A DNA stretch of 64,000 bases, from NCBI GenBank assembly GCA_017620255.1, contig JAFZQU010000010.1, forward strand, positions 1-64,000, read 5' to 3'. A program made the position numbers and the translations under genes. This DNA comes from Lachnospiraceae bacterium (GTDB lineage Bacteria > Bacillota > Clostridia > Lachnospirales > Lachnospiraceae). Shown here one piece after another: positions 44,626 through 53,305 of this stretch (position 1 is its first letter; each line of letters opens with the position of its first letter). Under the pieces are notes generated by a model. The model was given only the letters and a program-made list of their open reading frames with translations, was not told where the DNA came from and did no database searches.

Positions 44626-46813
44626 AATACTCTTAAAAGATATGTCGCTGCGCGAAAAGATAGGGCAGCTGGTCCAGATCCCGGGCTTCATGATCGGAAG
44701 CGGGAGTGTGATCACGGGACCCGCACTGGAAATGGGATTTTCCGAAGAGGATTTCTATAATGCGGGAGCGACCCTTTCGGTCTTTGACTTTGACCAGATC
44801 AAAGAGATCCAGGATAAGTTTATGGAACACCAGCCGCATCATATCCCGCTCTTATTTATGGGAGACATCATCAACGGATACAGATCGGTCTTTCCGATCC
44901 CGCTGGCACAGGGATGCAGTTTTGATCCGGAATTATCCGGCCGTCTTGCGGCCATGTCGGCAAAGGAATCCGCTGCTGCGGGACTGCATGTGACTTTTTC
45001 TCCCATGGTGGATGTCGTAAGGGATGCCAGATGGGGCAGAGTCATGGAATCCACGGGCGAGGATACATACTTAAACGAGTGTTTTGCGAAGGAGACCGTG
45101 AAAGGCTATCAGGGCAGCAACCTCGCGGATGCAGGTTCTGTTGCCGCATGTGTGAAACATTATGCGGCGTACGGCGCACCGGAGGGCGGCAGGGACTACA
45201 ATGTGGTCGAACTCTCCGACAGAACGCTGACCGATGATTACCTTCCGCCTTATCAGGCAGCGGTGGATGCAGGCGTAGAGATGGTCATGACCAGTTTCAA
45301 TACGCTGAACAGACTGCCGGCTACCGGAAGCAAGTGGCTGATGCGGGATCTTCTGCGGGATACATGGGGCTTTTCCGGCATGCTGATCTCTGACTGGGGC
45401 GCGATCAACGAACTGGAACTGCACGGTGTCACAAAGGACGGTGCGGAGTCCGCGTACCTGGCGATGAAAGCCGGCGTTGATATGGATATGTGCACACCCG
45501 TCTATGCGCTGAATCTGCAGAAACTGGTGGAAGAAGGCAAGATCGCGGAAGAACTGATCGATGAAGCCTGCATGCGTGTACTGACACTGAAAAACAAACT
45601 GGGTCTTTTTGAAGATCCTTATCATCATGCGGATCAGGTTAAGGCAGAGGATGTGATCTTAAGCCGCGAACACAGGGAACTGTGCCTTGAGGCGGCGGAA
45701 GAATCCTGTGTGCTCTTAAAGAATAAGAGAGACATCCTGCCGCTTGCAAAAGAAGGCCTGAAGATCGCCTTTATCGGACCGTATACGGAGGCACACAGGC
45801 TTTACGGCGTGTGGTCCATGCTCGGCAGGGAAGAAGACACGGTGTCCGTAAAGGAAGGCGTGGAGGCGATCGCGCAGAATAACGAATGCACGTTTTCCAA
45901 AGGTTGCCGTATGCTGGATCCGAAATATCCGCTTTACGAGTTCCACGGCAGGGTTGAGGAAGAAGAGACGGATGACGAGGAACTGTTGCTGGATGCGATG
46001 ACCAAAGCCAAAAGGGCAGATGTCTGCGTCATGCTTTTAGGGGAACATCCGGCACATTCGGGAGAGGGCGGCAGCAGAGGCGATATCCGTATCCCGAAGC
46101 CGCAGCGGAAACTGTTAAAAGAGATCGCAAAAGTCAATCCGAACATAGTCACGGTCCTGTTTCACGGAAGACCGTTGGATATCCGCGGCGTTGACAGACG
46201 TTCCAAAGCCGTACTGGCAGCGTGGTTCCCGGGGATCGAAGGCGGCAATGCCGTTGCAAGACTGCTGTTTGGCGAGAGTGCACCGAGCGGAAAACTGGCA
46301 ATGAGTTTCCCGTACAATGTGGCGCAGGTGCCCGTACACTATGACCATTTCACAACGGCAAGGGCTTTCAACGGGGATATCACGAACCGTTTCCAGTCAA
46401 GATATCTGGACATTCCCAATGATCCGCTGTATCCGTTCGGGCACGGACTGACCTATACGACCTTTGACTATATGTCCATCGAACAGTCCGGAGACGTGGT
46501 AACATGCGACAGTCCGGTCACGGTCAGCGTACGGATCAAAAACATCGGGAACAGAGCGGGAACCGAAGTTGTACAGCTCTACATCCGGGATCTGAAAGGT
46601 TCCGTTGTACGGCCCGTGAAAAAACTGAAGGGCTTTGAACGCGTTACGCTTGAAGCGGGGGAAGAGAAGACGGTGACTTTCACGATCGATCATGAGATGC
46701 TGAAATTCACAACGGCGGACATGCGTTTTGAAGCGGAACCGGGAGAATTTTACGCATATGCCGGCGGCAGCAGCAGGACCGAGCGGCATGTGACTTTTAC
46801 ATTTGCAGGGTAA
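44606..46813 (+). CDS. Glycoside hydrolase family 3 beta-glucosidase
   Basis: A 735-residue retaining beta-glycosidase without signal peptide, so cytosolic and acting on imported oligosaccharides. The nucleophile is Asp263 in LISDWGA; the KHYAAYG and SPMVDVVRDARWGR motifs, the C-terminal (alpha/beta)6 sandwich and the fibronectin-III-like end domain (GTEVVQLYIRDL) match BglX/Bgl3. The ribosome site CGGGAGGTT lies in the end of the upstream gene. The next gene is a sugar-sensor cyclase. Confidence 0.93.
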   Translation: MQKEQLEILLKDMSLREKIGQLVQIPGFMIGSGSVITGPALEMGFSEEDFYNAGATLSVFDFDQIKEIQDKFMEHQPHHIPLLFMGDIINGYRSVFPIPLAQGCSFDPELSGRLAAMSAKESAAAGLHVTFSPMVDVVRDARWGRVMESTGEDTYLNECFAKETVKGYQGSNLADAGSVAACVKHYAAYGAPEGGRDYNVVELSDRTLTDDYLPPYQAAVDAGVEMVMTSFNTLNRLPATGSKWLMRDLLRDTWGFSGMLISDWGAINELELHGVTKDGAESAYLAMKAGVDMDMCTPVYALNLQKLVEEGKIAEELIDEACMRVLTLKNKLGLFEDPYHHADQVKAEDVILSREHRELCLEAAEESCVLLKNKRDILPLAKEGLKIAFIGPYTEAHRLYGVWSMLGREEDTVSVKEGVEAIAQNNECTFSKGCRMLDPKYPLYEFHGRVEEEETDDEELLLDAMTKAKRADVCVMLLGEHPAHSGEGGSRGDIRIPKPQRKLLKEIAKVNPNIVTVLFHGRPLDIRGVDRRSKAVLAAWFPGIEGGNAVARLLFGESAPSGKLAMSFPYNVAQVPVHYDHFTTARAFNGDITNRFQSRYLDIPNDPLYPFGHGLTYTTFDYMSIEQSGDVVTCDSPVTVSVRIKNIGNRAGTEVVQLYIRDLKGSVVRPVKKLKGFERVTLEAGEEKTVTFTIDHEMLKFTTADMRFEAEPGEFYAYAGGSSRTERHVTFTFAG

Positions 46814-46849
46814 AGGATCAAGGTTTTTTTCATTCGAAAAGGAGAAGGT

Positions 46850-48733
46850 ATGAAAAACATAGCTGTGATCTGTACAAGCCTTTCTGCGATGGTATTCCAT
46901 GACTGTTTTCAGGGAATCCGGGAATGTGCCATTGCCAATAACAGTAATGTATTCTTTTTCAGCTGTGACAGGATGATCCAGGATGACGGAAGGTATGAGC
47001 GGGGCGAATACAATATCTTCAATGCGACCGATTATCGTGATTTTGACGGTGTGATCCTGTTGAGCAACACTTTTGTGGAAGAGAAAAAAGCCGCCGAGAT
47101 CGCTGCGACACTGAACCTTGCGGAGATCCCGATGGTCTCGATCGAAGGCGATTATAAGAATATGTATAATTTCCGGATCGATAACCGGCACGCCATGTAT
47201 GAAATGGTGCACCACTTCATTCAGGATCACGGGTTCAAACGGATCAATTTCGTGACCGGCCCGCTTGCCAGCTTGGAGGCCAAGGAACGCTATGCGGGAT
47301 ATATCGATGCAATGAAGGATGCGGGGCTCGAATTCAGTGATTCGCAGATCTATCAGGGAGACTACATGCCGCAGAGCGGAAGAGACGCGGCTGCTTTCTT
47401 TCTGGCACAGGACAGCCAATTACCCGAAGCGATCGTCTGCTCCAATGATTTTATGGCGATGGGCGTGAACGAGTATCTGTTGAATCGCGGGATCAGGGTG
47501 CCTGAACAGGTCGCTCTGTCCGGTTTCGATGATTCCCCGCAGGTCAAATTCATGGAGCCGCGTCTGACCACGGTATCGCGGGAAAACTACAAGGCGGGTT
47601 ATGCGGCCTGCGCCAAACTGCTTTCCGATATCATGCCGGAAGAGATCGGCACGGTCAAGGCCCTGCAGACCAATGTGATCAAACGCGAGAGCTGCGGCTG
47701 TGAGAGCAGGGAAGAATTCGACCAGGAGAAATTCCGCAGGAACTACTTCAAGGGAAGAGATACACAGCAGTTCTTCCTGCTGGAAACAAGACGTCTGTTT
47801 GCGGACATGAGCGAAGTAAAGACCATGGAAGCATTCCAGCATGCCCTGACACCGTATGTAAAGCATATGCAGTGCGATGATTTTTATCTCTGCTTAAGTC
47901 ATGAATGGGAAGGCTTCCGTGCGGATATGATGCGGGAAGAAATGTCAGCCAGATGGGAAGAGTACATCAGTGAAGGCTACGGAAGCGGCACATATCTGGC
48001 CTACAGCCACTCCTCACATTCCCATATGGAATTTGCGGATTTCGGGATCCGGGAACTTCTGGAAGGGATCAGGGAGAAAAATCTCGGCAGGAACTGCTTC
48101 GTGGTCGCGCCGGTACATTTTGCGGACCGTATGTTCGGATACTGTGTTGTTTCAAACAGCGAATACGCGTTTGAAAATCCCCTGTTCCAGTCCTGGGTGC
48201 AGAACATAGGGTATGCGCTTGAAACGGTAAGGAAAGAGAATCTGATCGCACAGCTTGACAGGAAACTGGACAGTTTATGGATCTATGATAACCTGACAGG
48301 TCTCTACAACCGTGACGGATTCGGTAAATTTGCCCTGCCCGTCTGGAGAGAGTGCGCTGAGCAGGGAAGAGGCGTTGCACTCTTTTCCGTCGATATGCAT
48401 GAACTGAAGGAAGTGAACGCAAAATACGGACATGATATAGGCGACCGGTATATCAAGGCGGTGGCCCTGATCTTAAAGAAACAGAAGCGGCACGGGGAAG
48501 TGATCATGCGTTTCGGCGGGGATGAATTCCTGATCCTGGCCTCGGATCTTGATGAGGAGCAGGCAGTGCAATACTGCAGACAGATCCACGCGGAAGTGGA
48601 AGACTATAACAGGATGCATAACCTGCCCGTCAATCTGTCTCTTCTGATCGGCTATGATATGAAGATGCCCGATAAAGCAGATCAACTCGATCAGGTGATC
48701 GATAAACTGGAGAAGAAGCCGGTTGAGAAATAA
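46850..48733 (+). CDS. LacI-type sensor fused to a diguanylate cyclase
   Basis: A 627-residue cytosolic protein. Residues 1-290 resemble the sugar-binding core of LacI/GalR regulators (AIVCSNDFMAMGV, VALSGFDDSP) but without the N-terminal helix-turn-helix. About 310-460 is a sensor or GAF-like middle, and about 465-620 is a GGDEF domain with intact FGGDEF (556-560). The inhibitory I-site reads RxxE instead of RxxD. It likely makes c-di-GMP in response to a sugar; the partner GH3 glucosidase upstream suggests a glucoside or glucose signal. Confidence 0.88.
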   Translation: MKNIAVICTSLSAMVFHDCFQGIRECAIANNSNVFFFSCDRMIQDDGRYERGEYNIFNATDYRDFDGVILLSNTFVEEKKAAEIAATLNLAEIPMVSIEGDYKNMYNFRIDNRHAMYEMVHHFIQDHGFKRINFVTGPLASLEAKERYAGYIDAMKDAGLEFSDSQIYQGDYMPQSGRDAAAFFLAQDSQLPEAIVCSNDFMAMGVNEYLLNRGIRVPEQVALSGFDDSPQVKFMEPRLTTVSRENYKAGYAACAKLLSDIMPEEIGTVKALQTNVIKRESCGCESREEFDQEKFRRNYFKGRDTQQFFLLETRRLFADMSEVKTMEAFQHALTPYVKHMQCDDFYLCLSHEWEGFRADMMREEMSARWEEYISEGYGSGTYLAYSHSSHSHMEFADFGIRELLEGIREKNLGRNCFVVAPVHFADRMFGYCVVSNSEYAFENPLFQSWVQNIGYALETVRKENLIAQLDRKLDSLWIYDNLTGLYNRDGFGKFALPVWRECAEQGRGVALFSVDMHELKEVNAKYGHDIGDRYIKAVALILKKQKRHGEVIMRFGGDEFLILASDLDEEQAVQYCRQIHAEVEDYNRMHNLPVNLSLLIGYDMKMPDKADQLDQVIDKLEKKPVEK

Positions 48734-48747
48734 GGACCGGACAAACG

Positions 48748-48780
48748 AAAAAATCCCGGTGATCCGGGATTTTTTGTTTT
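48748..48780 (+). terminator. Rho-independent terminator after the sensor cyclase
   Basis: AAATCCCGG (48751-48759), TGAT, CCGGGATTT (48764-48772) with A's upstream and a T-run downstream. The mirror arrangement means it can also end the minus-strand gene at 48806. Confidence 0.88.
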
Positions 48781-48805
48781 TAAAATAAACCTGTATGTCC
48801 GCTAT

Positions 48806-49111
48806 TCATGAAACGCTGCCGGTATCGGAAGCGCTGTCAGTATCCGCAGCCTTGTCCGGCGCATCCGCAGCTTCAGGGGCAGTTCCCTGTGCAGGTGGAG
48901 CCTGCAGACCGGACTGCGGCGAAAAAAAGCGCCGTAAAACATTCCGTACAAGCATGATCGCGAAGATCAGGACGGGAATGAGGATCGTCAGCGCAACGCT
49001 GGCCTTGAACAGGCTGTTACTGAACGGTGAATTGATGATGGCGCAGACCAGTGTCGCTATATACAGGGAAACAAGCAGCACCACTGCGGTTAAAGCAAGG
49101 ATTCGTTTCAT
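48806..49111 (-). CDS. Small two-helix membrane protein, predicted leaderless
   Basis: A 101-residue protein with two hydrophobic segments (about residues 3-26 and 37-58) and a Pro/Ala/Asp-rich cytosolic or exported tail. The start at 49111 (MKRILALT) has no ribosome site and lies 6 nt after a consensus -10 box, so transcription should start at the ATG itself. A TTG reading six codons longer would overlap the promoter and is rejected. Function unknown; divergent from the TPR gene. Confidence 0.7.
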   Translation of the reverse strand: MKRILALTAVVLLVSLYIATLVCAIINSPFSNSLFKASVALTILIPVLIFAIMLVRNVLRRFFSPQSGLQAPPAQGTAPEAADAPDKAADTDSASDTGSVS

Positions 49112-49117
49112 GCGCTT

Positions 49118-49160
49118 ATTATATCGCAATATTGATTTATTGACAACGAAGCATTAGAAT
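49118..49160. promoter_or_regulatory. Interlocked divergent promoters (48806 gene / 49180 gene)
   Basis: Minus strand: TTGTCA (49141-49146), 17 bp, TATAAT (49118-49123). Plus strand: TTGATT (49132-49137), 17 bp, TAGAAT (49155-49160). The minus -35 box lies inside the spacer of the plus promoter, so occupancy is likely exclusive. Confidence 0.75.
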
Positions 49161-49179
49161 AGAGGGGAAAGGACTTGAC

Positions 49180-50787
49180 ATGATCTTATTTGAGCTGAGC
49201 AGACAACTGGATATCCGCCTCTACCGTACCATGAATGCGCTCGACAAGAGTTACGGAGCCATCGGCAAGTATATCCTGATGGATGATATGTTCATTCTGC
49301 TCGGTTACGATCATTCCGTGAGACTCAACATGATGACACGGGAACTCTCGGCAGACGCGCCGATGCGTTCCTTTGAGATCGAATCGGAACCGATCATGTG
49401 GTTCTCGGAAGGCTCTGCAGAGAGTCACGTCATATCCATGATAAGCAATGCCATGCGTCAATGGCTGAACGTTGACAGTTTACGGCAGGCTGAATTCTAT
49501 GAAGCGCTTGAATCCGTCAATCGCGTATTATCACGATACAATTTAAAGATACTGTTTGATATGGACAGCATGTGCATCTTCTATGACGGCGAATCCATGA
49601 CGTTTGAGCAGGCACTGTTCCATATCATGGAAATGGACGCCGAGAAGGAGACGGAAGCGTTCCTACCCGAGTGGTTCAATGAGGCCGAGTATCTGCGGAC
49701 TGCCAACCGTCTGGAAGAGGCGGCCGAGCGTTATGAGAAGGTGCTGAAGTTTACGAACCGTTCGCAGCCGATCTATACGACCAGTGCGTTCCATCTGGCG
49801 GAATGTTATTACTTCCTGGGCAACTACGAGCGTTCCGTCAAGTTATATTACCGCTGTAACCTGGAATTCATCACGAATGCCGACGATTTTTACATCCATC
49901 TCGGGCACGCCCTGCTGGATGAGAAGATGAAGAAGTATGAGCGTCAGATCAAGATCTTTTACCATTGCAGGATCGATCCCGAGTACGCCCTGAACCATCA
50001 GCAGGCAATGGAGGCGGCCGGTCATGAAGTGGCGGACGTCTTTGACGAGTATGAGAATACCTGCCTGAGCATGGGCATGAAGAAATACGCGGAACACAGG
50101 AACCATATGCCCAAGGATGCGGACGATATCGATGAGATCCTGGCTCTCGACCTGATCGACACGGCTGAAAAATCAGGACCGCCGAGACGCTATGAGAATA
50201 TCAAGCTGATCGAACAGCCGGTGCAGGATGATATCGGCACCCGTACATGGAATGAACTTCTGGCAGATGCATTGGATGATTATATCTCCGGTGAATACCA
50301 GAAGGCATTTGAGATCTATCTGCGTATGAAAGAGGAAGTCGGAGAGGACAGCGACTACAGCACCTGGATCCATTTTATGCTGGCCAAGTTGTATATTGTA
50401 TCGGAGGAATACGAAAAAGCGCAGGAAGCGCTTGATCACTGCGATCCGAACCGTTTCGGCCTGGTATACAGACTGGATGACTATCTTGTACTATATGCGC
50501 ACACCCGGATCATCAATGATGATTTTGAAAGCAACCCGAATTACCGGAGGTTGGTAAGAGGGCGCATTGATTTTTACTTTGCAAAATACGACCAGGCTTA
50601 TCTGCAGATGACAAGGGAACTGCTGTTGATGAATTCCTACAACAAATATGAGCAGGAATGCATGGAAAGCGCAAAAGCGGCCCTGGCGGAAAAGATGCCA
50701 AAGGAAACCGAGGAAACGGTCAACAGGACCAAAGTCGAGAGTTCACTCGCCAAGGGACTCCTGAAGTTTTTTAGAGAAAAGAAGTGA
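49180..50787 (+). CDS. TPR-repeat protein of unknown function
   Basis: A 535-residue soluble protein. The first 150 residues form an unrecognised alpha/beta domain; TPR-like helices follow (about 165-195, 200-225, 370-440, e.g. LEEAAERYEKVL, YFLGNYERSVKLYYRC, EYQKAFEIYLRM). Probably a scaffold for protein contacts. Start at 49180 after GGGGAAAGGA; the start site of transcription is within this leader, so the untranslated region is very short. Divergent from the small membrane gene. Function unknown. Confidence 0.78.
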   Translation: MILFELSRQLDIRLYRTMNALDKSYGAIGKYILMDDMFILLGYDHSVRLNMMTRELSADAPMRSFEIESEPIMWFSEGSAESHVISMISNAMRQWLNVDSLRQAEFYEALESVNRVLSRYNLKILFDMDSMCIFYDGESMTFEQALFHIMEMDAEKETEAFLPEWFNEAEYLRTANRLEEAAERYEKVLKFTNRSQPIYTTSAFHLAECYYFLGNYERSVKLYYRCNLEFITNADDFYIHLGHALLDEKMKKYERQIKIFYHCRIDPEYALNHQQAMEAAGHEVADVFDEYENTCLSMGMKKYAEHRNHMPKDADDIDEILALDLIDTAEKSGPPRRYENIKLIEQPVQDDIGTRTWNELLADALDDYISGEYQKAFEIYLRMKEEVGEDSDYSTWIHFMLAKLYIVSEEYEKAQEALDHCDPNRFGLVYRLDDYLVLYAHTRIINDDFESNPNYRRLVRGRIDFYFAKYDQAYLQMTRELLLMNSYNKYEQECMESAKAALAEKMPKETEETVNRTKVESSLAKGLLKFFREKK

Positions 50788-50803
50788 TTTATCACATCTT
50801 TTA

Positions 50804-50812
50804 TGATATAAT
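50804..50812 (+). promoter_or_regulatory. Extended -10 promoter of the SPFH gene
   Basis: TGATATAAT, no strong -35; GTGAT-TT-ATCAC dyad (50784-50795) sits in the -35 region. The leader has a GC-rich imperfect hairpin (50817-50827 with 50834-50843) before the AGGAAGGTG ribosome site. Confidence 0.65.
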
Positions 50813-50872
50813 TTTTGTTGCGCAACCGATTCCGGTGCGTAACGCAAATCTTAATGTAGGAAGGTGACAAGT

Positions 50873-52216
50873 ATGGGATTAATATCAGCTATTACTGCAG
50901 CAGCCGGATCCGCATTGGCTGACTCATGGCGCGAGTATTTCTACTGCGAATCCATGAATGCCGACGTAATGATCGTAAAGGGCAGCAAACGCACAGGGGG
51001 AAAGAGCTCCAACACAAAAGGCAGCGATAACATCATCAGCAACGGTTCCATCATTGCAGTCAATGAAGGACAGTGCATGATCATCGTGGAACAGGGTAAA
51101 GTCGCAGAAGTCTGCGCGGAACCCGGTGAATTTGTATGGGATAATTCCACAGAACCCAGTATCTTCTATGGAAAACTGGGTGAGAACATCAAGAAATCCT
51201 TCATGCAGATCGGAAGACGTTTCACGTTCGGCGGCGATACGGGCAAAGATCAGAGAGTTTACTATGTGAACACCAAGGAACTGGTCGGCAACAAGTACGG
51301 CACGGCCAATCCGGTGCCTTTCCGCGTAGTAGACAGGAACATCGGCCTGGATGTGGACATCGCGATCCGCTGCCACGGCGAGTATTCTTACAAGATCGCC
51401 GATCCCGTCCTGTTCTATACACATGTTGCAGGTAATGTAACGAACGAATATACAAGAGACAAGATCGATTCTCAGCTGAAATCCGAACTGATGACGGCTC
51501 TGCAGCCGGCATTTGCAAAGATTTCCGAGATGGGTATCCGTTATTCCGCACTGCCGGGCCACACAACGGAGATCGCAGATGCGCTCAACGAAGTTCTTTC
51601 CCAGAAGTGGGGCGAACTGCGCGGCCTGCAGGTTGTTTCCTTCGGTGTTAACAGCGTGACCGCTTCCGAAGAAGACGAGAAGATGATCAAAGAGCTGCAG
51701 AAGAATGCGGTTCTTACCAATCCTGCAATGGCAGCTGCAACGCTGACGGCTGCACAGGCTTCCGCAATGCAGGCAGCTGCATCCAACGAGTCTACCGGCC
51801 CGATGATGGCATTTGCAGGCATGAACATGGCCAATATGGCAGGCGGCATGAACGCCAACAACCTCTATGGCATGGCAGCGGCACAGGGCGCAGCAGCACC
51901 CCAGCAGGCAGCACCCGCACCCGCAGCTCCTGCAGCAGCAGCGGCAGGCTGGACCTGCGCATGCGGCAAGACCGGCAACACAGGCAAGTTCTGTGCAGAG
52001 TGCGGCGCACCCCAGCCTTCGGCTGACGGATGGACCTGCACCTGCGGTACCGTAAACAAAGGCAAATTCTGCCAGAACTGCGGTGCCAAGAAACCGGCCG
52101 GCGCACCTGTTTACAAGTGTGACAAGTGCGGCTGGGAGCCCGAAGACAAGACGAATCCGCCGAAGTTCTGTCCGGAATGCGGCGATCCGTTCGATGACGA
52201 TGATGTACAGGGCTGA
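50873..52216 (+). CDS. SPFH-domain protein with C-terminal zinc ribbons
   Basis: A 447-residue member of the YdjI-like SPFH (band 7) family: N-terminal hydrophobic stretch, SPFH domain (about 20-290), an Ala/Met/Gln-rich linker (about 300-360), and three zinc-ribbon units (TCACGKTGNTGKFCAEC, TCTCGTVNKGKFCQNC, CDKCG...FCPEC). Likely an oligomeric membrane-associated scaffold. Start at ATG 50873 (MGLISAI) with AGGAAGG; a reading from 50864 is less likely. Monocistronic with its own promoter. Confidence 0.9.
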   Translation: MGLISAITAAAGSALADSWREYFYCESMNADVMIVKGSKRTGGKSSNTKGSDNIISNGSIIAVNEGQCMIIVEQGKVAEVCAEPGEFVWDNSTEPSIFYGKLGENIKKSFMQIGRRFTFGGDTGKDQRVYYVNTKELVGNKYGTANPVPFRVVDRNIGLDVDIAIRCHGEYSYKIADPVLFYTHVAGNVTNEYTRDKIDSQLKSELMTALQPAFAKISEMGIRYSALPGHTTEIADALNEVLSQKWGELRGLQVVSFGVNSVTASEEDEKMIKELQKNAVLTNPAMAAATLTAAQASAMQAAASNESTGPMMAFAGMNMANMAGGMNANNLYGMAAAQGAAAPQQAAPAPAAPAAAAAGWTCACGKTGNTGKFCAECGAPQPSADGWTCTCGTVNKGKFCQNCGAKKPAGAPVYKCDKCGWEPEDKTNPPKFCPECGDPFDDDDVQG

Positions 52217-52285
52217 TCCGGTCCGGTAACAGATTGTTTTTTTGGACAAATTATTATTTTTTAGATAGCAACAGCATAGTGTGTT

Positions 52286-52294
52286 TGATATAAT
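52286..52294 (+). promoter_or_regulatory. Extended -10 promoter of cysK
   Basis: TGATATAAT (TATAAT 52289-52294), no good -35. The -10 box overlaps the left arm of the inverted repeat 52290-52326. Confidence 0.6.
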
Positions 52295-52333
52295 ACCATA
52301 GGGTCTAAACGGCCCTGTGGTATTATTCTTTTT
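52290..52333 (+). terminator. 14-bp hairpin with T-run: terminator of the SPFH gene or cysK leader element
   Basis: Left arm 52290-52303 pairs with right arm 52313-52326 (one T-G wobble, 9-nt loop), followed by TTCTTTTTC. Transcripts from the SPFH gene would form the full stem, a fair terminator. Transcripts started at the cysK promoter (near 52301) would only contain the right arm and a GGG/CCC mini-stem. Confidence 0.6.
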
Positions 52334-52344
52334 CGGAGAAAATA

Positions 52345-53289
52345 ATGGTATACAACAACATTCTCGAGGCGATCGGACATACACCGATCGTCCGTTTGCA
52401 AAAACTGACAGATGAGACCATGGCGGAAGTCCTTGTGAAGTACGAAGGACTGAACATCGGCGGTTCCATCAAAACGCGTACGGCATATAACATGCTCAAG
52501 AAAGCGGAGCAGGAAGGCCTGATCAATGAGGATACCGTCATTGTGGAACCGACCAGCGGCAATCAGGGGATCGGTCTGGCGCTTGTTGGCGCCGTCAAAG
52601 GTTATCATGTCGTGATCATCATGCCTGACTCCGTTTCGGAAGAGAGACGGAAACTGGTACGGGCCTATGGCGCGGAAGTGATCCTTGTTCATGATGACGG
52701 AGATATCGGGGCCTGCATGGAAGAGTGCCTGCAGACGGCCCTGCGTATGGCCGAAGCGGATCCGCATGTCTATATCCCGCAGCAGTTCACAAATATCAAC
52801 AACCCGCGCGTGCATAAATACCACACGGCGCTTGAAATACTGGAACAGGTGGAAGGCCCGATCGACGGGTTCTGTTCCGGTGTCGGTACCGGCGGCACGA
52901 TCTCCGGTGTCGGGGAGACGTTAAAATCACAGAATCCCGATATCCTGATCTGGGCCGTGGAACCGGAAAACGCAGCGATCCTCTCAGGCGGCAGTATCGG
53001 CACCCATCTGCAGATGGGCATCGGGGACGGACTCATTCCGGACAATCTCAATACGCAGATCTATTCCGGCATTTGTGTGATCTCGGATACAGAGGCCCTG
53101 AATACGTCCAGGAGACTCATGCGTGAGGAAGGTATCATGTGCGGGATCTCGTCCGGATCCAACGTGGCTGCTGCCCTGAAAATGGCTAAGATCTTAGGCC
53201 CCGGCAAAACGGTCGTCACGATCCTGCCGGATACAGGGGAACGTTATTTTTCCACTGTGTTATTTGAAGAAGAACAGGCCGGCGAGTAA
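52345..53289 (+). CDS. Cysteine synthase-family PLP enzyme
   Basis: Makes cysteine from O-acetylserine (or O-phosphoserine) and sulfide by family. The 314-residue protein has Lys43 in GGSIKTRTA (PLP Schiff base), the TSGNQG loop, GVGTGGTISG phosphate loop and SSGSNV. The usual NPxGSVKDR and TSGNTG motifs are here NIGGSIKTR and TSGNQG, so donor or acceptor choice may differ. No cysE or met genes lie nearby. carB follows 16 bp later, perhaps cotranscribed. Confidence 0.88.
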   Translation: MVYNNILEAIGHTPIVRLQKLTDETMAEVLVKYEGLNIGGSIKTRTAYNMLKKAEQEGLINEDTVIVEPTSGNQGIGLALVGAVKGYHVVIIMPDSVSEERRKLVRAYGAEVILVHDDGDIGACMEECLQTALRMAEADPHVYIPQQFTNINNPRVHKYHTALEILEQVEGPIDGFCSGVGTGGTISGVGETLKSQNPDILIWAVEPENAAILSGGSIGTHLQMGIGDGLIPDNLNTQIYSGICVISDTEALNTSRRLMREEGIMCGISSGSNVAAALKMAKILGPGKTVVTILPDTGERYFSTVLFEEEQAGE

Positions 53290-53305
53290 GAAAAGGGAGG
53301 CATAA

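Noticed and set aside
50924-52384. A 486-codon minus-strand open frame opposite the SPFH gene
   Set aside because: Cys- and Arg-rich composition with no motif, entirely shadowed by a clear SPFH gene; results from Ala/Cys-rich codons read in reverse.
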